Shown: one piece after another, positions 9,099 through 16,076 of the stretch
Layout: the number at the start of each line of letters is the position of its first letter
How positions within the stretch are numbered: the first letter of the stretch is position 1
From: Fervidicoccaceae archaeon
GTDB taxonomy: Archaea; Thermoproteota; Thermoprotei_A; Sulfolobales; Fervidicoccaceae
Length of the DNA: 64,000 nt
Direction: 5' to 3'
NCBI GenBank assembly: GCA_038878695.1
Contig: JAVZVD010000003.1
Span: 62,001-126,000 of the forward strand
The notes under the pieces: generated by a model
Databases searched by the model: none
Seen by the model: only the letters and a program-made list of their open reading frames with translations
What the model was told of the DNA's origin: nothing
Translations under genes and position numbers: made by a program

Positions 9099-10145
9099 GT
9101 GAAGCCTCGGAGCGCTGACGCTCGAGTCGAGGCCTCGGGGGCCGTCGTGCTCGGGCGAGCAGTAGAGGTCGACGGGTACGCCGGAAGACCCTACAGAGTC
9201 GTTACGCACATACATCGCGACCACTTGAGGGGGCTCCCCGAAAGCCGGAGAGCAGCGGCCGCAATATTAGCGACCGAGGCAACGGTCGAGATGCTCGAGG
9301 CGTTAGGCCATAGACTCCCTCGGAGTAGGACCCTGAGCCTCGCGCTGGGGCGCAGCTTGGAGCTCCCGAGCGGGGAGAGACTCACTCTCGTAAGTTCTAG
9401 GCACGTGATAGGCAGCTGTCAGGTGCTGGTGGAGACAAGCGACGGCTCTCTCATCGGGTACACCAGCGATTTCAAGCTCCCGGGGACCCCTCCAATGAGG
9501 GATCTCGACATATTAGTGATAGATGCCACGTACGGCGATCCCCGCATGGTGAGGAAGTTCAAGAGAGAAATCGACGTGCTGTTCGCGGACCTCGTGGCCA
9601 CGATAATGTCGCGGGGGCTCTCGGCGAGGGTCCTGGCCTACCATGGCAAGCTTCAGGAGGCAATGGAGATCCTGAGGCTCCACGGCATCGACGCTCCCTT
9701 CGTGCTCCCGGACAGAGTATACGAATTGACGACCGTGGCCAGGAGACACGGAGCGCGCATCTCAGATTATCTGGCTGAGGGCACGAAGGAGGCTGACGAC
9801 GCCGTGAGGAGCGGATGGTTCGTTGAGTTTCAACACATGTCTCGCGCGGGCAGGCCTAGGAGGGGAGTAGTCGACATCATTCTCACGGGCTGGCTCTTCG
9901 ACGAGCCCATAAAACGCGTAGATGCCGGAGCCCGAGAAATCTACTACGTGGCCCTCAGCGACCACGCGGATTTCGAGGACACGCTGCTCTATCTAGACGA
10001 TGCTAGGCCTAGGCTCGTAGTCGTCGACGCGAGCAGGGCGAGCGCTCCGACGGCTGCCATCTTCTCGCGCGAGGTCAGATCGAGGCTCGGCCTCGAGGCC
10101 CTCCCCCTTCCCGAGACCTCGAGGAGACTCGAGGTTGAGGACTAA
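9099..10145 (+). CDS. MBL-fold exonuclease / mRNA 3'-end-processing-like metallohydrolase
   Basis: Predicted zinc-dependent nuclease of the metallo-beta-lactamase superfamily, in the branch of SNM1 and CPSF-like archaeal proteins. The metal motif THIHRDHL is intact, followed by SSRHVIGSCQVLVE and TSDFKLPG (the family's later His and Asp ligands), VIDATYGDP, and a C-terminal LSDHADFEDTL that supplies another metal-binding His. GTG 9099 is chosen from the promoter position; an upstream ATG at 9048 gives 17 more residues of unusual sequence. It runs towards the PCNA gene, so a DNA- or RNA-repair role is plausible but not shown. Confidence 0.75.
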   Translation: MKPRSADARVEASGAVVLGRAVEVDGYAGRPYRVVTHIHRDHLRGLPESRRAAAAILATEATVEMLEALGHRLPRSRTLSLALGRSLELPSGERLTLVSSRHVIGSCQVLVETSDGSLIGYTSDFKLPGTPPMRDLDILVIDATYGDPRMVRKFKREIDVLFADLVATIMSRGLSARVLAYHGKLQEAMEILRLHGIDAPFVLPDRVYELTTVARRHGARISDYLAEGTKEADDAVRSGWFVEFQHMSRAGRPRRGVVDIILTGWLFDEPIKRVDAGAREIYYVALSDHADFEDTLLYLDDARPRLVVVDASRASAPTAAIFSREVRSRLGLEALPLPETSRRLEVED

Positions 10146-10215
10146 GGACTCTATGGAAGGCGGAGCCGTTCGGCTCGGCAAGCCTTATTTCGAGGAGGCC
10201 TAAGAGTAGTGAGCT

Positions 10216-10974
10216 GTGGCGATAAGCTTGGTCAAAGCGCGGGCTCTCTACGCTGGGGCCTCGGAGTTCAAGACGGTCCTCGAGAGCTTGTCAAAGCTCG
10301 TCGACGAGGCTTGCGTGAAATTCGAGAGAGGAGGCCTGAAGCTCCGAGCCCTCGACCCGGCCAACGTAGCGTTGATCGAGGTGGTCTACCCCAGCTCTGC
10401 CTTCATCGAGTACGAAATCGAGGAGGAGGGGACCTGGGGGCTCAACGTGGCCGCGGTGTTGCGAGCGCTAGGCAGGATCAGGCGCGGAGATCAGCTCAAA
10501 ATAGAGGTTTCCGACGACTCTGTGATCCTCGAGGTCCCGAGCGCTCCGAAGAGGAGATACGAGGCGCGGAACCTCGAGGTGCCCGAGCCCGAGGTGCCAG
10601 AGGCCAGGCTCGCTCTGAGAACCAAAGTCGCGCTCTTGGCCGATCACCTTCGAAGCATACTTAAAGACCTTGAGGTGGTCGGGGAGAGAGCGACGATAGA
10701 GTACAAGAGCTCCGAGGACGCGCTCGTCATCTACGCGCCGGGCGAGACCAAGTACGTCAGCAAGCTCAGCAGAAGCTCCGGCGCGATTCTCGAGCTCGAA
10801 TCCGAGGGTGATTCATCGAGCACCTACGATATCGACTACCTGCTGAGCACGCTGAATCTGTCGAGGGTGTCCGACGCCGTCACGATAGAGTTCTCAAGCA
10901 ATATGCCTCTCAAGATGACTTTCAGGCTCGCCGGTGGAGGAAACGTGAGTTATCTCTTGGCGCCTCTGGTATAG
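10216..10974 (+). CDS. pcn: DNA polymerase sliding clamp (PCNA)
   Basis: Ring-shaped processivity factor that tethers polymerase, FEN1, ligase and XPF to DNA. The protein has the two-domain PCNA layout: N-terminal domain up to about residue 125 with KLVDEACVKFERGGLKLRALDPANVALIEV, interdomain connector, and C-terminal domain ending in YLLAPLV. 252 residues is standard. GTG 10216 follows a gtgag element. Crenarchaea often carry several PCNA paralogues that form a heterotrimer; which one this is cannot be told. The XPF nuclease encoded 400 bases downstream on the other strand is a known PCNA partner in crenarchaea. Confidence 0.95.
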   Translation: MAISLVKARALYAGASEFKTVLESLSKLVDEACVKFERGGLKLRALDPANVALIEVVYPSSAFIEYEIEEEGTWGLNVAAVLRALGRIRRGDQLKIEVSDDSVILEVPSAPKRRYEARNLEVPEPEVPEARLALRTKVALLADHLRSILKDLEVVGERATIEYKSSEDALVIYAPGETKYVSKLSRSSGAILELESEGDSSSTYDIDYLLSTLNLSRVSDAVTIEFSSNMPLKMTFRLAGGGNVSYLLAPLV

Positions 10975-11036
10975 AGCGCAAGAGAAGAAACGTTTTAAGC
11001 GTCGAGTCGGAGTAAAACGAAGCGGTGACAGAGGGA

Positions 11037-11245
11037 GGGCCCGTAGCTCAGCCAGGCAGAGCGGCGGTCGATCCGCTCGGCGCGTCGCGCTCGGGGGATC
11101 GGCCGGGGCTCCAGTCATCGCGCTGAGAGGACCCGGCCCCGAGGAGTCGGGGTCTACGGGTCTGACGACCCCCATGGGGGATGAGCTGTGACTGGAGAGT
11201 GGAGAGACCCGTAGGTCGGGGGTTCGAATCCCCCCGGGCCCACCA
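11037..11245 (+). tRNA. tRNA-Trp(CCA) with two introns, one at the non-canonical 30/31 site
   Basis: Exons 11037-11067, 11108-11114 and 11207-11242 join into a 74-base cloverleaf: acceptor GGGCCCG/CGGGCCC, D arm GCTC/GAGC, anticodon stem GCGGG/CCCGT, loop CTCCAGA, T arm GGGGG TTCGAAT CCCCC, discriminator A and an encoded CCA. Intron 1 (11068-11107) lies between positions 30 and 31; its BHB is strict, with CGGC (11062-11065) paired to GCCG (11102-11105), 3-base bulges on both sides and inner helix CGATCC/GGATCG. Intron 2 (11115-11206) lies at 37/38 with CTCC (11109-11112) paired to GGAG (11201-11204). A TATA-like gttttaag lies at 10992-10999. Confidence 0.92.
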
Positions 11246-11322
11246 ATCGTCGGAATCTCTCCGACGAAGCAATTAGAAAAGAGAGTGGAAGGAAGGTTTT
11301 TAACGCAGATCGGTCAAGCATC

Positions 11323-11382
11323 AGCCGAGCGGCAGCGGAGAGAGCCCCCGTGACCGGGGTTCGAATCCCCGCCCGGCTACCA
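11323..11382 (+). tRNA. 3' half of a split (or truncated) tRNA-Gln, probably CTG
   Basis: Bases 11345-11379 are the 3' part of a tRNA: anticodon-stem 3' strand CCCCG, variable loop TGAC, T arm CGGGG TTCGAAT CCCCG, acceptor 3' strand CCCGGCT, discriminator A, encoded CCA (11380-11382). The U72/A73 end and TGAC loop are tRNA-Gln-like. No 5' half precedes it. A TATA box gtttttaa (11296-11303) predicts transcription from about 11325, so the RNA has only a GC-rich leader of about 20 bases. The end of the leader, AGAG plus bulge ag^c, has BHB geometry and would pair with CTCT, i.e. an anticodon loop with CTG. A decayed tRNA copy is the main alternative. Confidence 0.6.
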
Positions 11383-12174
11383 TCTCTCCTCCGGCCCCGC
11401 GCTCCTCGCTCCGCGTCGGTCTCCTCGTCTGCTCGCGGCCTCCCACTTCTTGTTGAAGATGGCAAAGATCTCTCGCGCTCGCACGTCGCCTATCCCCCTG
11501 ACTGTCTTGAGCTCTGAGATCGAGGCATTGGCCAGCTCTCTCAGCGTCCCGAATCTCTCGAGCAGTCTCAGCCCGAGCTCGCGCCCGGCCAAGACCGACG
11601 CGACGGCCTCGATTTTACTTCGGACGTCAGCTCTCGCGCCCTTTACATGGTAAATAGAGTGACGCCTCACGGCCTCGTCGAGCTCCGCTGGAGAGCTCTC
11701 CGAGAGCTCTCGTTTGCGCTCGGCTACCTTCCTGGCTAGCCACTCTATCGTCGTCTCTTCATCGATCGACAACACCACCGTGACTCCATAGCGTCTCTGA
11801 GAGAGCTCAAGCACGCGCATCACCGAGAGGGGCTCAACGGACCTATTGCTCAACGTACGGCTCACGTCGCCCTCAATGAGTAGGTAGACCTCGACTCGAG
11901 CCTTCGAGGCTGCGGCTCGGAGCCTGGCCAGCTGAGACCATATTCTCTCATCGATCACGCTGTTGATCAAATCATCGACAGTTTTCCTCTCTATTAATGC
12001 GCAGCCGAGTCCGGAAGAGGGCACCGCGAAGTCTCCCTCCTCCAGCTTCATAAGCCCGACTTTCAAGCCGCGACGCTCCAAGGCCTCTTTGAAGATGGGG
12101 TTAAGCGCGTGCTCTCTCGTGTCGATTATTACGTCCAGGTCTTCGAGAAATGATTGACCACGGAGCGCCCCCAA
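11377..12174 (-). CDS. xpf: XPF/Mus81-family structure-specific endonuclease (crenarchaeal short form)
   Basis: Nuclease that cuts 3' flaps and branched DNA in repair, active as a dimer bound to PCNA. The ERCC4 nuclease domain (about residues 12-150) has IIDTREH, EEGDFAV and the catalytic IERKTVDDL; a tandem helix-hairpin-helix domain follows (about 185-245, GLRLLERFGTLRELANASISEL, VRGIGDVRAREIF). There is no helicase domain, as in crenarchaeal XPF. The basic tail after residue 245 shows no obvious PCNA-interaction motif. TTG 12174 is used. Its stop codon (11377-11379) overlaps the last bases of the convergent tRNA-Gln half. Confidence 0.93.
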   Translation of the reverse strand: MGALRGQSFLEDLDVIIDTREHALNPIFKEALERRGLKVGLMKLEEGDFAVPSSGLGCALIERKTVDDLINSVIDERIWSQLARLRAAASKARVEVYLLIEGDVSRTLSNRSVEPLSVMRVLELSQRRYGVTVVLSIDEETTIEWLARKVAERKRELSESSPAELDEAVRRHSIYHVKGARADVRSKIEAVASVLAGRELGLRLLERFGTLRELANASISELKTVRGIGDVRAREIFAIFNKKWEAASRRGDRRGARSAGPEERW

Positions 12175-12217
12175 GAAGTCGGAGCACCTCTGCTCGATGG
12201 AAGCGTAATCTGATCCG

Positions 12218-12225
12218 CTTTAAAT
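12218..12225. promoter_or_regulatory. Bidirectional TATA box between xpf and the ESCRT-III gene
   Basis: ctttaaat contains the palindrome TTTAAA. Read rightwards it starts transcripts near 12248, just before ATG 12270; read leftwards near 12195, just before the xpf start at 12174. One box could therefore serve a repair gene and a membrane-remodelling gene. Confidence 0.45.
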
Positions 12226-12269
12226 GTAGGGAGAGTCAAGTAAGCATCACGGTAGAAGGGAGCTCGTCG

Positions 12270-12788
12270 ATGCTAGGGGGCGTTGCGAGAGCTAGGGCGG
12301 CGGCGTTGCGTGCCCTCTCAACGCTCAAGCTGACCGAGTACAAGCTCAGCCTCATAGAGAGCAGGCTGAGAGTCAGCGTCGCCGAGCTCGAGAAAGCCTC
12401 GCGCACGAGCAGAGCCGAGCTCTACGCTGCCGAGCTCTCGAGCAGGCGAGAGCTGCTCGCCTCGACCGTCAGAGCCAGGCTCCTACTGGAGAGACTCGAG
12501 GCGAGGCTCAAGACATTCCTCGAGGTTGGCGCTCCTCTTCTGCTCGAGAGCGTGAGAGACGTCAGCGGAGAGCTGAAGGACGTCCTGCGGGGCTTTCCTG
12601 ATCTGAGCACGCTCGTCGGAGAGCTCGAGGAGGACCTTCGCGAGACGCTCGCCCTCTCTGTGCCGCTTAAGCGCGTTCAGACCGAGAGCGAAAGAATTAG
12701 TAGCAAGGATATAGAAGCGATTCTAAGAGAGGCCAGCGAAGTGGGAGCCTCGAGGATACGAGCAGAGAAATCGAGCGGGGAGGCGTGA
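12270..12788 (+). CDS. ESCRT-III (Snf7/CdvB) family protein
   Basis: Member of the ESCRT-III family that forms membrane-cutting filaments in crenarchaeal division and vesicle release. The protein of 172 residues is almost entirely helical and charged: ARAAALRALSTLKLTEYKLSLIESRLR is the long first helix, followed by further helices with YAAELSSRRELL, and it ends in SSKDIEAILREASEVGASRI, matching the C-terminal helix of CdvB1/B2/B3 paralogues. No MIM2 or winged-helix (CdvA-binding) tail is seen, so it is a short paralogue rather than CdvB itself. ATG 12270 is chosen because the TATA box at 12218 starts transcripts near 12248. It overlaps the next gene by GTGA. cdvA and cdvC are not in the window. 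Confidence 0.72.
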   Translation: MLGGVARARAAALRALSTLKLTEYKLSLIESRLRVSVAELEKASRTSRAELYAAELSSRRELLASTVRARLLLERLEARLKTFLEVGAPLLLESVRDVSGELKDVLRGFPDLSTLVGELEEDLRETLALSVPLKRVQTESERISSKDIEAILREASEVGASRIRAEKSSGEA

Positions 12789-13495
12789 GACCCTTGCCGA
12801 CGATAACGATCAAGCTCAGTGACGAGGAGTACGAGATCCTCAAGAAGAAGGCGGAGGAGAGGGGTCTAAGCTCCGTCACGGAGTACCTGCTGGCCATAGC
12901 CAGAGAGACTCCACCGATCTCCCAGCGTGTCGCGCGCGGGGAGGCCCAGCTCATCGAGCAAGAGCAAGCTAGGCTGATCGCCTCGGTGGAGAGGAAGATC
13001 CACGATATCATAAATCCCTACACGGCCAAAATAGACGAACTCTCCAGGAGGATCGCCGCCGTTATAGAGAGGCTTGACGAGCTCCGCGAGAGCGTGGAGA
13101 TCTCGAGACGAGGCGAGGCCCCGGCCTCTCGCCCAGCCCCCGCCCGCGCTCGGAGACGCGGCACGAGCGCTATCGAGAGGCTCCGCGAGGATGGGGTGGT
13201 TTTCCAGAGCGAGTTGACTTGGCTTTCGAATCCTCCGGCCTTCTTCGATAAGCTCAAGAGGGAAGGGGCCGTGGTCTTTAGGCTCGGGGGAGAATACGTA
13301 GCGGTGGATCAGAGATTCTGGGAGGAGTTCAAGTCGAGGCTCTCCAAGGAGAGAGGAGAGAAAGCGGAAGAGGTCGCCTCGAGGCTTCCAGCGAAGATGT
13401 CGAGGCTCTTTCTCAAGCTCAGCGCCGAGGGTCTGGCCTCTTACAACAAGGAAGCGAGGAGCTGGATCATATTCGAGGAGCCCCTCGGCGGCTGA
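12785..13495 (+). CDS. Ribbon-helix-helix / coiled-coil / winged-helix-like protein, unknown function
   Basis: I do not recognise a named family. The N-terminus (ITIKLSDEEYEILKKKAEERG) reads as a ribbon-helix-helix DNA-binding unit. Residues 55-105 form a coiled coil, residues 110-130 are an Arg/Ala/Pro linker, and from about residue 130 to the end (TSAIERLREDGVVFQSELTWLSNPPAFFDKLKREG...) a winged-helix-like domain follows. It is translationally coupled (GTGA overlap) to the ESCRT-III gene, which suggests a regulator or DNA anchor working with that protein. The 3' end overlaps the convergent gene by 29 bases. Confidence 0.75.
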   Translation: MRPLPTITIKLSDEEYEILKKKAEERGLSSVTEYLLAIARETPPISQRVARGEAQLIEQEQARLIASVERKIHDIINPYTAKIDELSRRIAAVIERLDELRESVEISRRGEAPASRPAPARARRRGTSAIERLREDGVVFQSELTWLSNPPAFFDKLKREGAVVFRLGGEYVAVDQRFWEEFKSRLSKERGEKAEEVASRLPAKMSRLFLKLSAEGLASYNKEARSWIIFEEPLGG

Positions 13496-14294
13496 CCACA
13501 AGGCCTCGACGCCCTACTCGAGTCGAGAAGAGCTCCCCCGAGCGCTCGAGGAGCCACGCGTAGAGCTCCCCGAGCTCCCCCGAGCTCTCGCTAGCGATCA
13601 TGAGAAGGCGGCCGCTCGTCGACGGCACGGCGGCGAAGCCTCCTCGGGACAACGTGTCCGCGAGTTCTCTCGGCAGCCACCCGCTCAGTGCTTTGATCGA
13701 CGCGCTTGCGAACTCCGACGCGCTGGCCTCGTCCTCCAGCCAGAGGCTTCTCGCGTAGCCGGCCAGAGCCAGCGCGACTTCTCCGAGCTCCGGCGAGGGC
13801 TCTAGGGCCGGCAGGGGCAGGCTCGCTAGAAGCACTCTGGCTCTCTCTGGAGGTGGGGTGTGCGACAGGAGGACAAGCCTCCCGCTGACCTCAGCGTAGA
13901 GGTTCAGCCCTCCAAGCACAACGCCTCCGAAGATCGGAGCGAGCTCGGCTCCTAACCTCTGCTCGACCTCGGCGAGCCTCGACAGGGGCCCGCGCTCGAG
14001 CGCTAAAAGAGAAAGGCCTAGGGCTACGCTCGCGCTAGAACACGAGAGATCGAGCAGAGGGAGCCTAGAGAGCCTCCTCAGCACCGCGATCTTCGTGGTA
14101 GATGGCGGGTGCGGTCGCACGGAGGCCTCCGCGCAGTCGCTCGCGAGCTCGACCACCGCGCCACCCTCGCTCAAGCTCGCCGAGACGCTGACCCTGGGAT
14201 CCTCAAGAGCGATGGCTACGCGCGCCCCCGTTCTATCATCGATCAGCAACCTGGTTATCACGACAGCCGGCGCTTCTACGCGCACGGAGCTCAT
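13467..14294 (-). CDS. Hypothetical protein, possibly GHMP-kinase-like
   Basis: Not recognised. The 275-residue protein is rich in Leu, Ala, Ser and Glu. SSASVALGLSLLALERGPLSRLAEVEQRLGAELAP followed by FGGVVLGGLNLYAEV recalls the helix after the ATP loop and the glycine-rich segment of archaeal GHMP kinases, but the classical PxxxGLGSSAA loop is missing, so the resemblance is weak. No membrane segment or metal motif is visible. The last 29 bases are antisense to the neighbouring gene. It sits alone next to tRNA-Thr. Confidence 0.65.
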   Translation of the reverse strand: MSSVRVEAPAVVITRLLIDDRTGARVAIALEDPRVSVSASLSEGGAVVELASDCAEASVRPHPPSTTKIAVLRRLSRLPLLDLSCSSASVALGLSLLALERGPLSRLAEVEQRLGAELAPIFGGVVLGGLNLYAEVSGRLVLLSHTPPPERARVLLASLPLPALEPSPELGEVALALAGYARSLWLEDEASASEFASASIKALSGWLPRELADTLSRGGFAAVPSTSGRLLMIASESSGELGELYAWLLERSGELFSTRVGRRGLVVSRRGAPRI

Positions 14295-14341
14295 AAGGCT
14301 CGAGGCCTCTCGGCGACGCCCGTCTAGATGGAGATCACGCG

Positions 14342-14434
14342 TGGAGCCGCCGCCGGGATTCGAACCCGGGACCTCCGCCTGTCGGGCCGCCCGAGTTACC
14401 AGGGCGGCGCTCCACCGAGCTGAGCTACGGCGGC
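14342..14434 (-). tRNA. tRNA-Thr(GGT) with a 16-base intron at 37/38
   Basis: On the minus strand the acceptor GCCGCCG pairs with CGGCGGC, the discriminator is T as in archaeal tRNA-Thr, and CCA is encoded (14342-14344). D arm GCTC/GAGC, anticodon stem CCGCC/GGCGG, loop CTGGTAA (anticodon GGT), T arm CCGGG TTCGAAT CCCGG. The intron is 14381-14396 and folds as CGGG-CGG-CCCG. Its BHB is relaxed: exon CTGG faces intron CCCG with one mismatch. Mature length is 74 bases. Confidence 0.92.
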
Positions 14435-14489
14435 CCCTCCAGCAGCAACGGGGACGAGCTCATTTTTTATTTTGCTCGTCTTCTCCGTA

Positions 14490-14621
14490 ATGAGTAGCGT
14501 AGAGAGAGGGCGCGAAGCTTTGAGCGGAGAAGAAAATAAAGGAGCAAAATCTAAGATGATACAAGCGATAAGGCACTTCGCGGAGAGGGCCGAGAAAGCG
14601 CAGCGGATGGCGAGCTGCTAG
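14490..14621 (+). CDS. Candidate small protein, 43 residues
   Basis: ATG 14490 opens a 43-codon frame ending at TAG 14621. The product is highly charged, starts MSSVERGREALSGEEN and ends with an amphipathic stretch KMIQAIRHFAERAEKAQRMASC. A T-rich box (TTTTTTAT, 14463-14470) lies at the correct distance for a leaderless transcript starting at the ATG, which is the main support. I recognise no family. The alternative is non-coding 5' sequence of serS. Confidence 0.4.
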   Translation: MSSVERGREALSGEENKGAKSKMIQAIRHFAERAEKAQRMASC

Positions 14622-14630
14622 CGGGAGAAG

Positions 14631-14672
14631 CGCGCGCGAGGAAGCGCTTCGCGCTTCTTCGTTTTCGCGCGC
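14631..14672 (+). other. GC-rich inverted repeat upstream of serS
   Basis: An inner stem GAAGCGC (14641-14647) / GCGCTTC (14651-14657) with a 3-base loop is enclosed by an outer stem of CGCGCGA-type sequence (14631-14639 with 14665-14672). It ends 24 bases before the serS start and follows the small reading frame. It could end the upstream transcript or structure the serS leader. Confidence 0.4.
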
Positions 14673-14696
14673 TCGAGGAGGCGCGAGGTGTAGGAC

Positions 14697-16076
14697 GTGC
14701 CGCGATGGACCGTCATGGAGTACATCCGCTCGAGACCCGACGAGTATAAAAAGATGCTCGAGCGCAGGGGACTTTCTCCATCGTTGGTCGATATGGTGAG
14801 AGAGCTCGACGCCAAATACCTCGAGACGCTCAAAGACGTAGAAAGGCTGAGAAGCGAGTACAACAAATTGAGCCGCGAGATCGGGAAGAGCCTCGAGTCC
14901 CACAGGGCCGCTCTCCTCGAGCGCGCGAAAGAGCTCGAGCAATTGTTAGAGAGTCGAGAGCGCCAGCTAGAAGAGCTCGAGCGAGAGTGGAGGAGAATCC
15001 TCAGGGCTCTCCCCAACGTGTTGGCCGACGACGTGCCGACGGGCTTCTCCGATAGCGAGAACGTTCCCGTCAGATTCGGCGGCAAGCCTAAAGTGGCTCG
15101 TGAGCACTTGGAGCAGTTCAGGGCTCAAACCGAGAAGTGGGGATTCCGAGTAGAGCACGTCATCATCGAGAGGCCTCCGATACATCACGCTGAAATGCTC
15201 GAGCAAGTCCTCGGCATGGGCGACACGGAGCAGGCTGCGCGAGTAGCCGGCTCGAGATTCTACTATCTCTACGACGACCTGGTGTGGCTCGACTTCGCTC
15301 TCGGTCTCTTCGCCCTCGAGAGGCTCGCCGCGAAGGGCTACAGAGTCGTTGTGCCACCCTATATGATACGAACGGAGGTACTCGAGAGCGCGCTGGACTA
15401 CGACGCGTTCAAGGACATGATTTATAAGATCGAGGGCGAAGACCTCAGCCTAATCGGGACGGCGGAGCACCCACTCATGGGCCTCCTCTATAGGAGGCCG
15501 GCCCGAGAGGAGGAGCTCCCCATAAAGCTCGCCGGTTGGAGCGCCTGCTTCCGGAGAGAAGCGGGGGCGGGCAGCAAGGACCTCAAAGGAATATTCAGAG
15601 TTCATCAGTTTCACAAGGTGGAGCAGTTCATCTTCGCGCACCCGAGCGATAGCTGGGGCTACTTGGAGGAGATGGTCCTCAACGTCGAGGAGATACTGAG
15701 AGACCTAGAGCTCCCCTATAGGGTGGTGAAAGTGGTCAGCGGCGAGCTCGGCCTCGGCGTAGCGAAGAAGTACGACGTGGAGGTCTGGTACCCGGCTCAG
15801 GGCGTGTATCGGGAGATCGCGAGCATAAGCCACATGTTGGACTGGCAGGCGTTCAGGGCGGGGCTCACCTATATGAGGTCGTCCGATGGTAGAAGAGAAT
15901 ACGTGCATACCCTCAACGGAACGGGGCTTCCGACGACGAGAGCCATAACGGCGATCCTAGAGAACCACCAGAGAGACGACCACTGTGTCGAGATACCAAA
16001 AAGCCTCAGGAAATATCTCGAACCGGTGGCCACGGCCCCGAAGGATTGCATAGCGCCGAAGCGAGCGGCGAAATGA
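14697..16076 (+). CDS. serS: Seryl-tRNA synthetase
   Basis: Class II synthetase that charges tRNA-Ser. The N-terminal long coiled-coil arm (about residues 30-105) binds the extra arm of tRNA-Ser. The catalytic core contains motif 2 around CFRREAGAGSKDLKGIFRVHQFHKVEQF and motif 3 GLPTTRAITAILEN. It is the common bacterial/eukaryotic-type SerRS, not the rare methanogen form. GTG 14697 is used because gaggtg lies 8 bases upstream; an internal ATG at 14715 is the alternative. It overlaps the next gene by ATGA. Confidence 0.96.
   Translation: MPRWTVMEYIRSRPDEYKKMLERRGLSPSLVDMVRELDAKYLETLKDVERLRSEYNKLSREIGKSLESHRAALLERAKELEQLLESRERQLEELEREWRRILRALPNVLADDVPTGFSDSENVPVRFGGKPKVAREHLEQFRAQTEKWGFRVEHVIIERPPIHHAEMLEQVLGMGDTEQAARVAGSRFYYLYDDLVWLDFALGLFALERLAAKGYRVVVPPYMIRTEVLESALDYDAFKDMIYKIEGEDLSLIGTAEHPLMGLLYRRPAREEELPIKLAGWSACFRREAGAGSKDLKGIFRVHQFHKVEQFIFAHPSDSWGYLEEMVLNVEEILRDLELPYRVVKVVSGELGLGVAKKYDVEVWYPAQGVYREIASISHMLDWQAFRAGLTYMRSSDGRREYVHTLNGTGLPTTRAITAILENHQRDDHCVEIPKSLRKYLEPVATAPKDCIAPKRAAK

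Noticed and set aside
11305-11322. cggtcaagcat just upstream of the tRNA-Gln half, resembling a tRNA-Gln D arm
   Set aside because: It lacks a 5' acceptor and D-stem partner and lies upstream of the predicted transcript start, so it is not treated as part of the tRNA.
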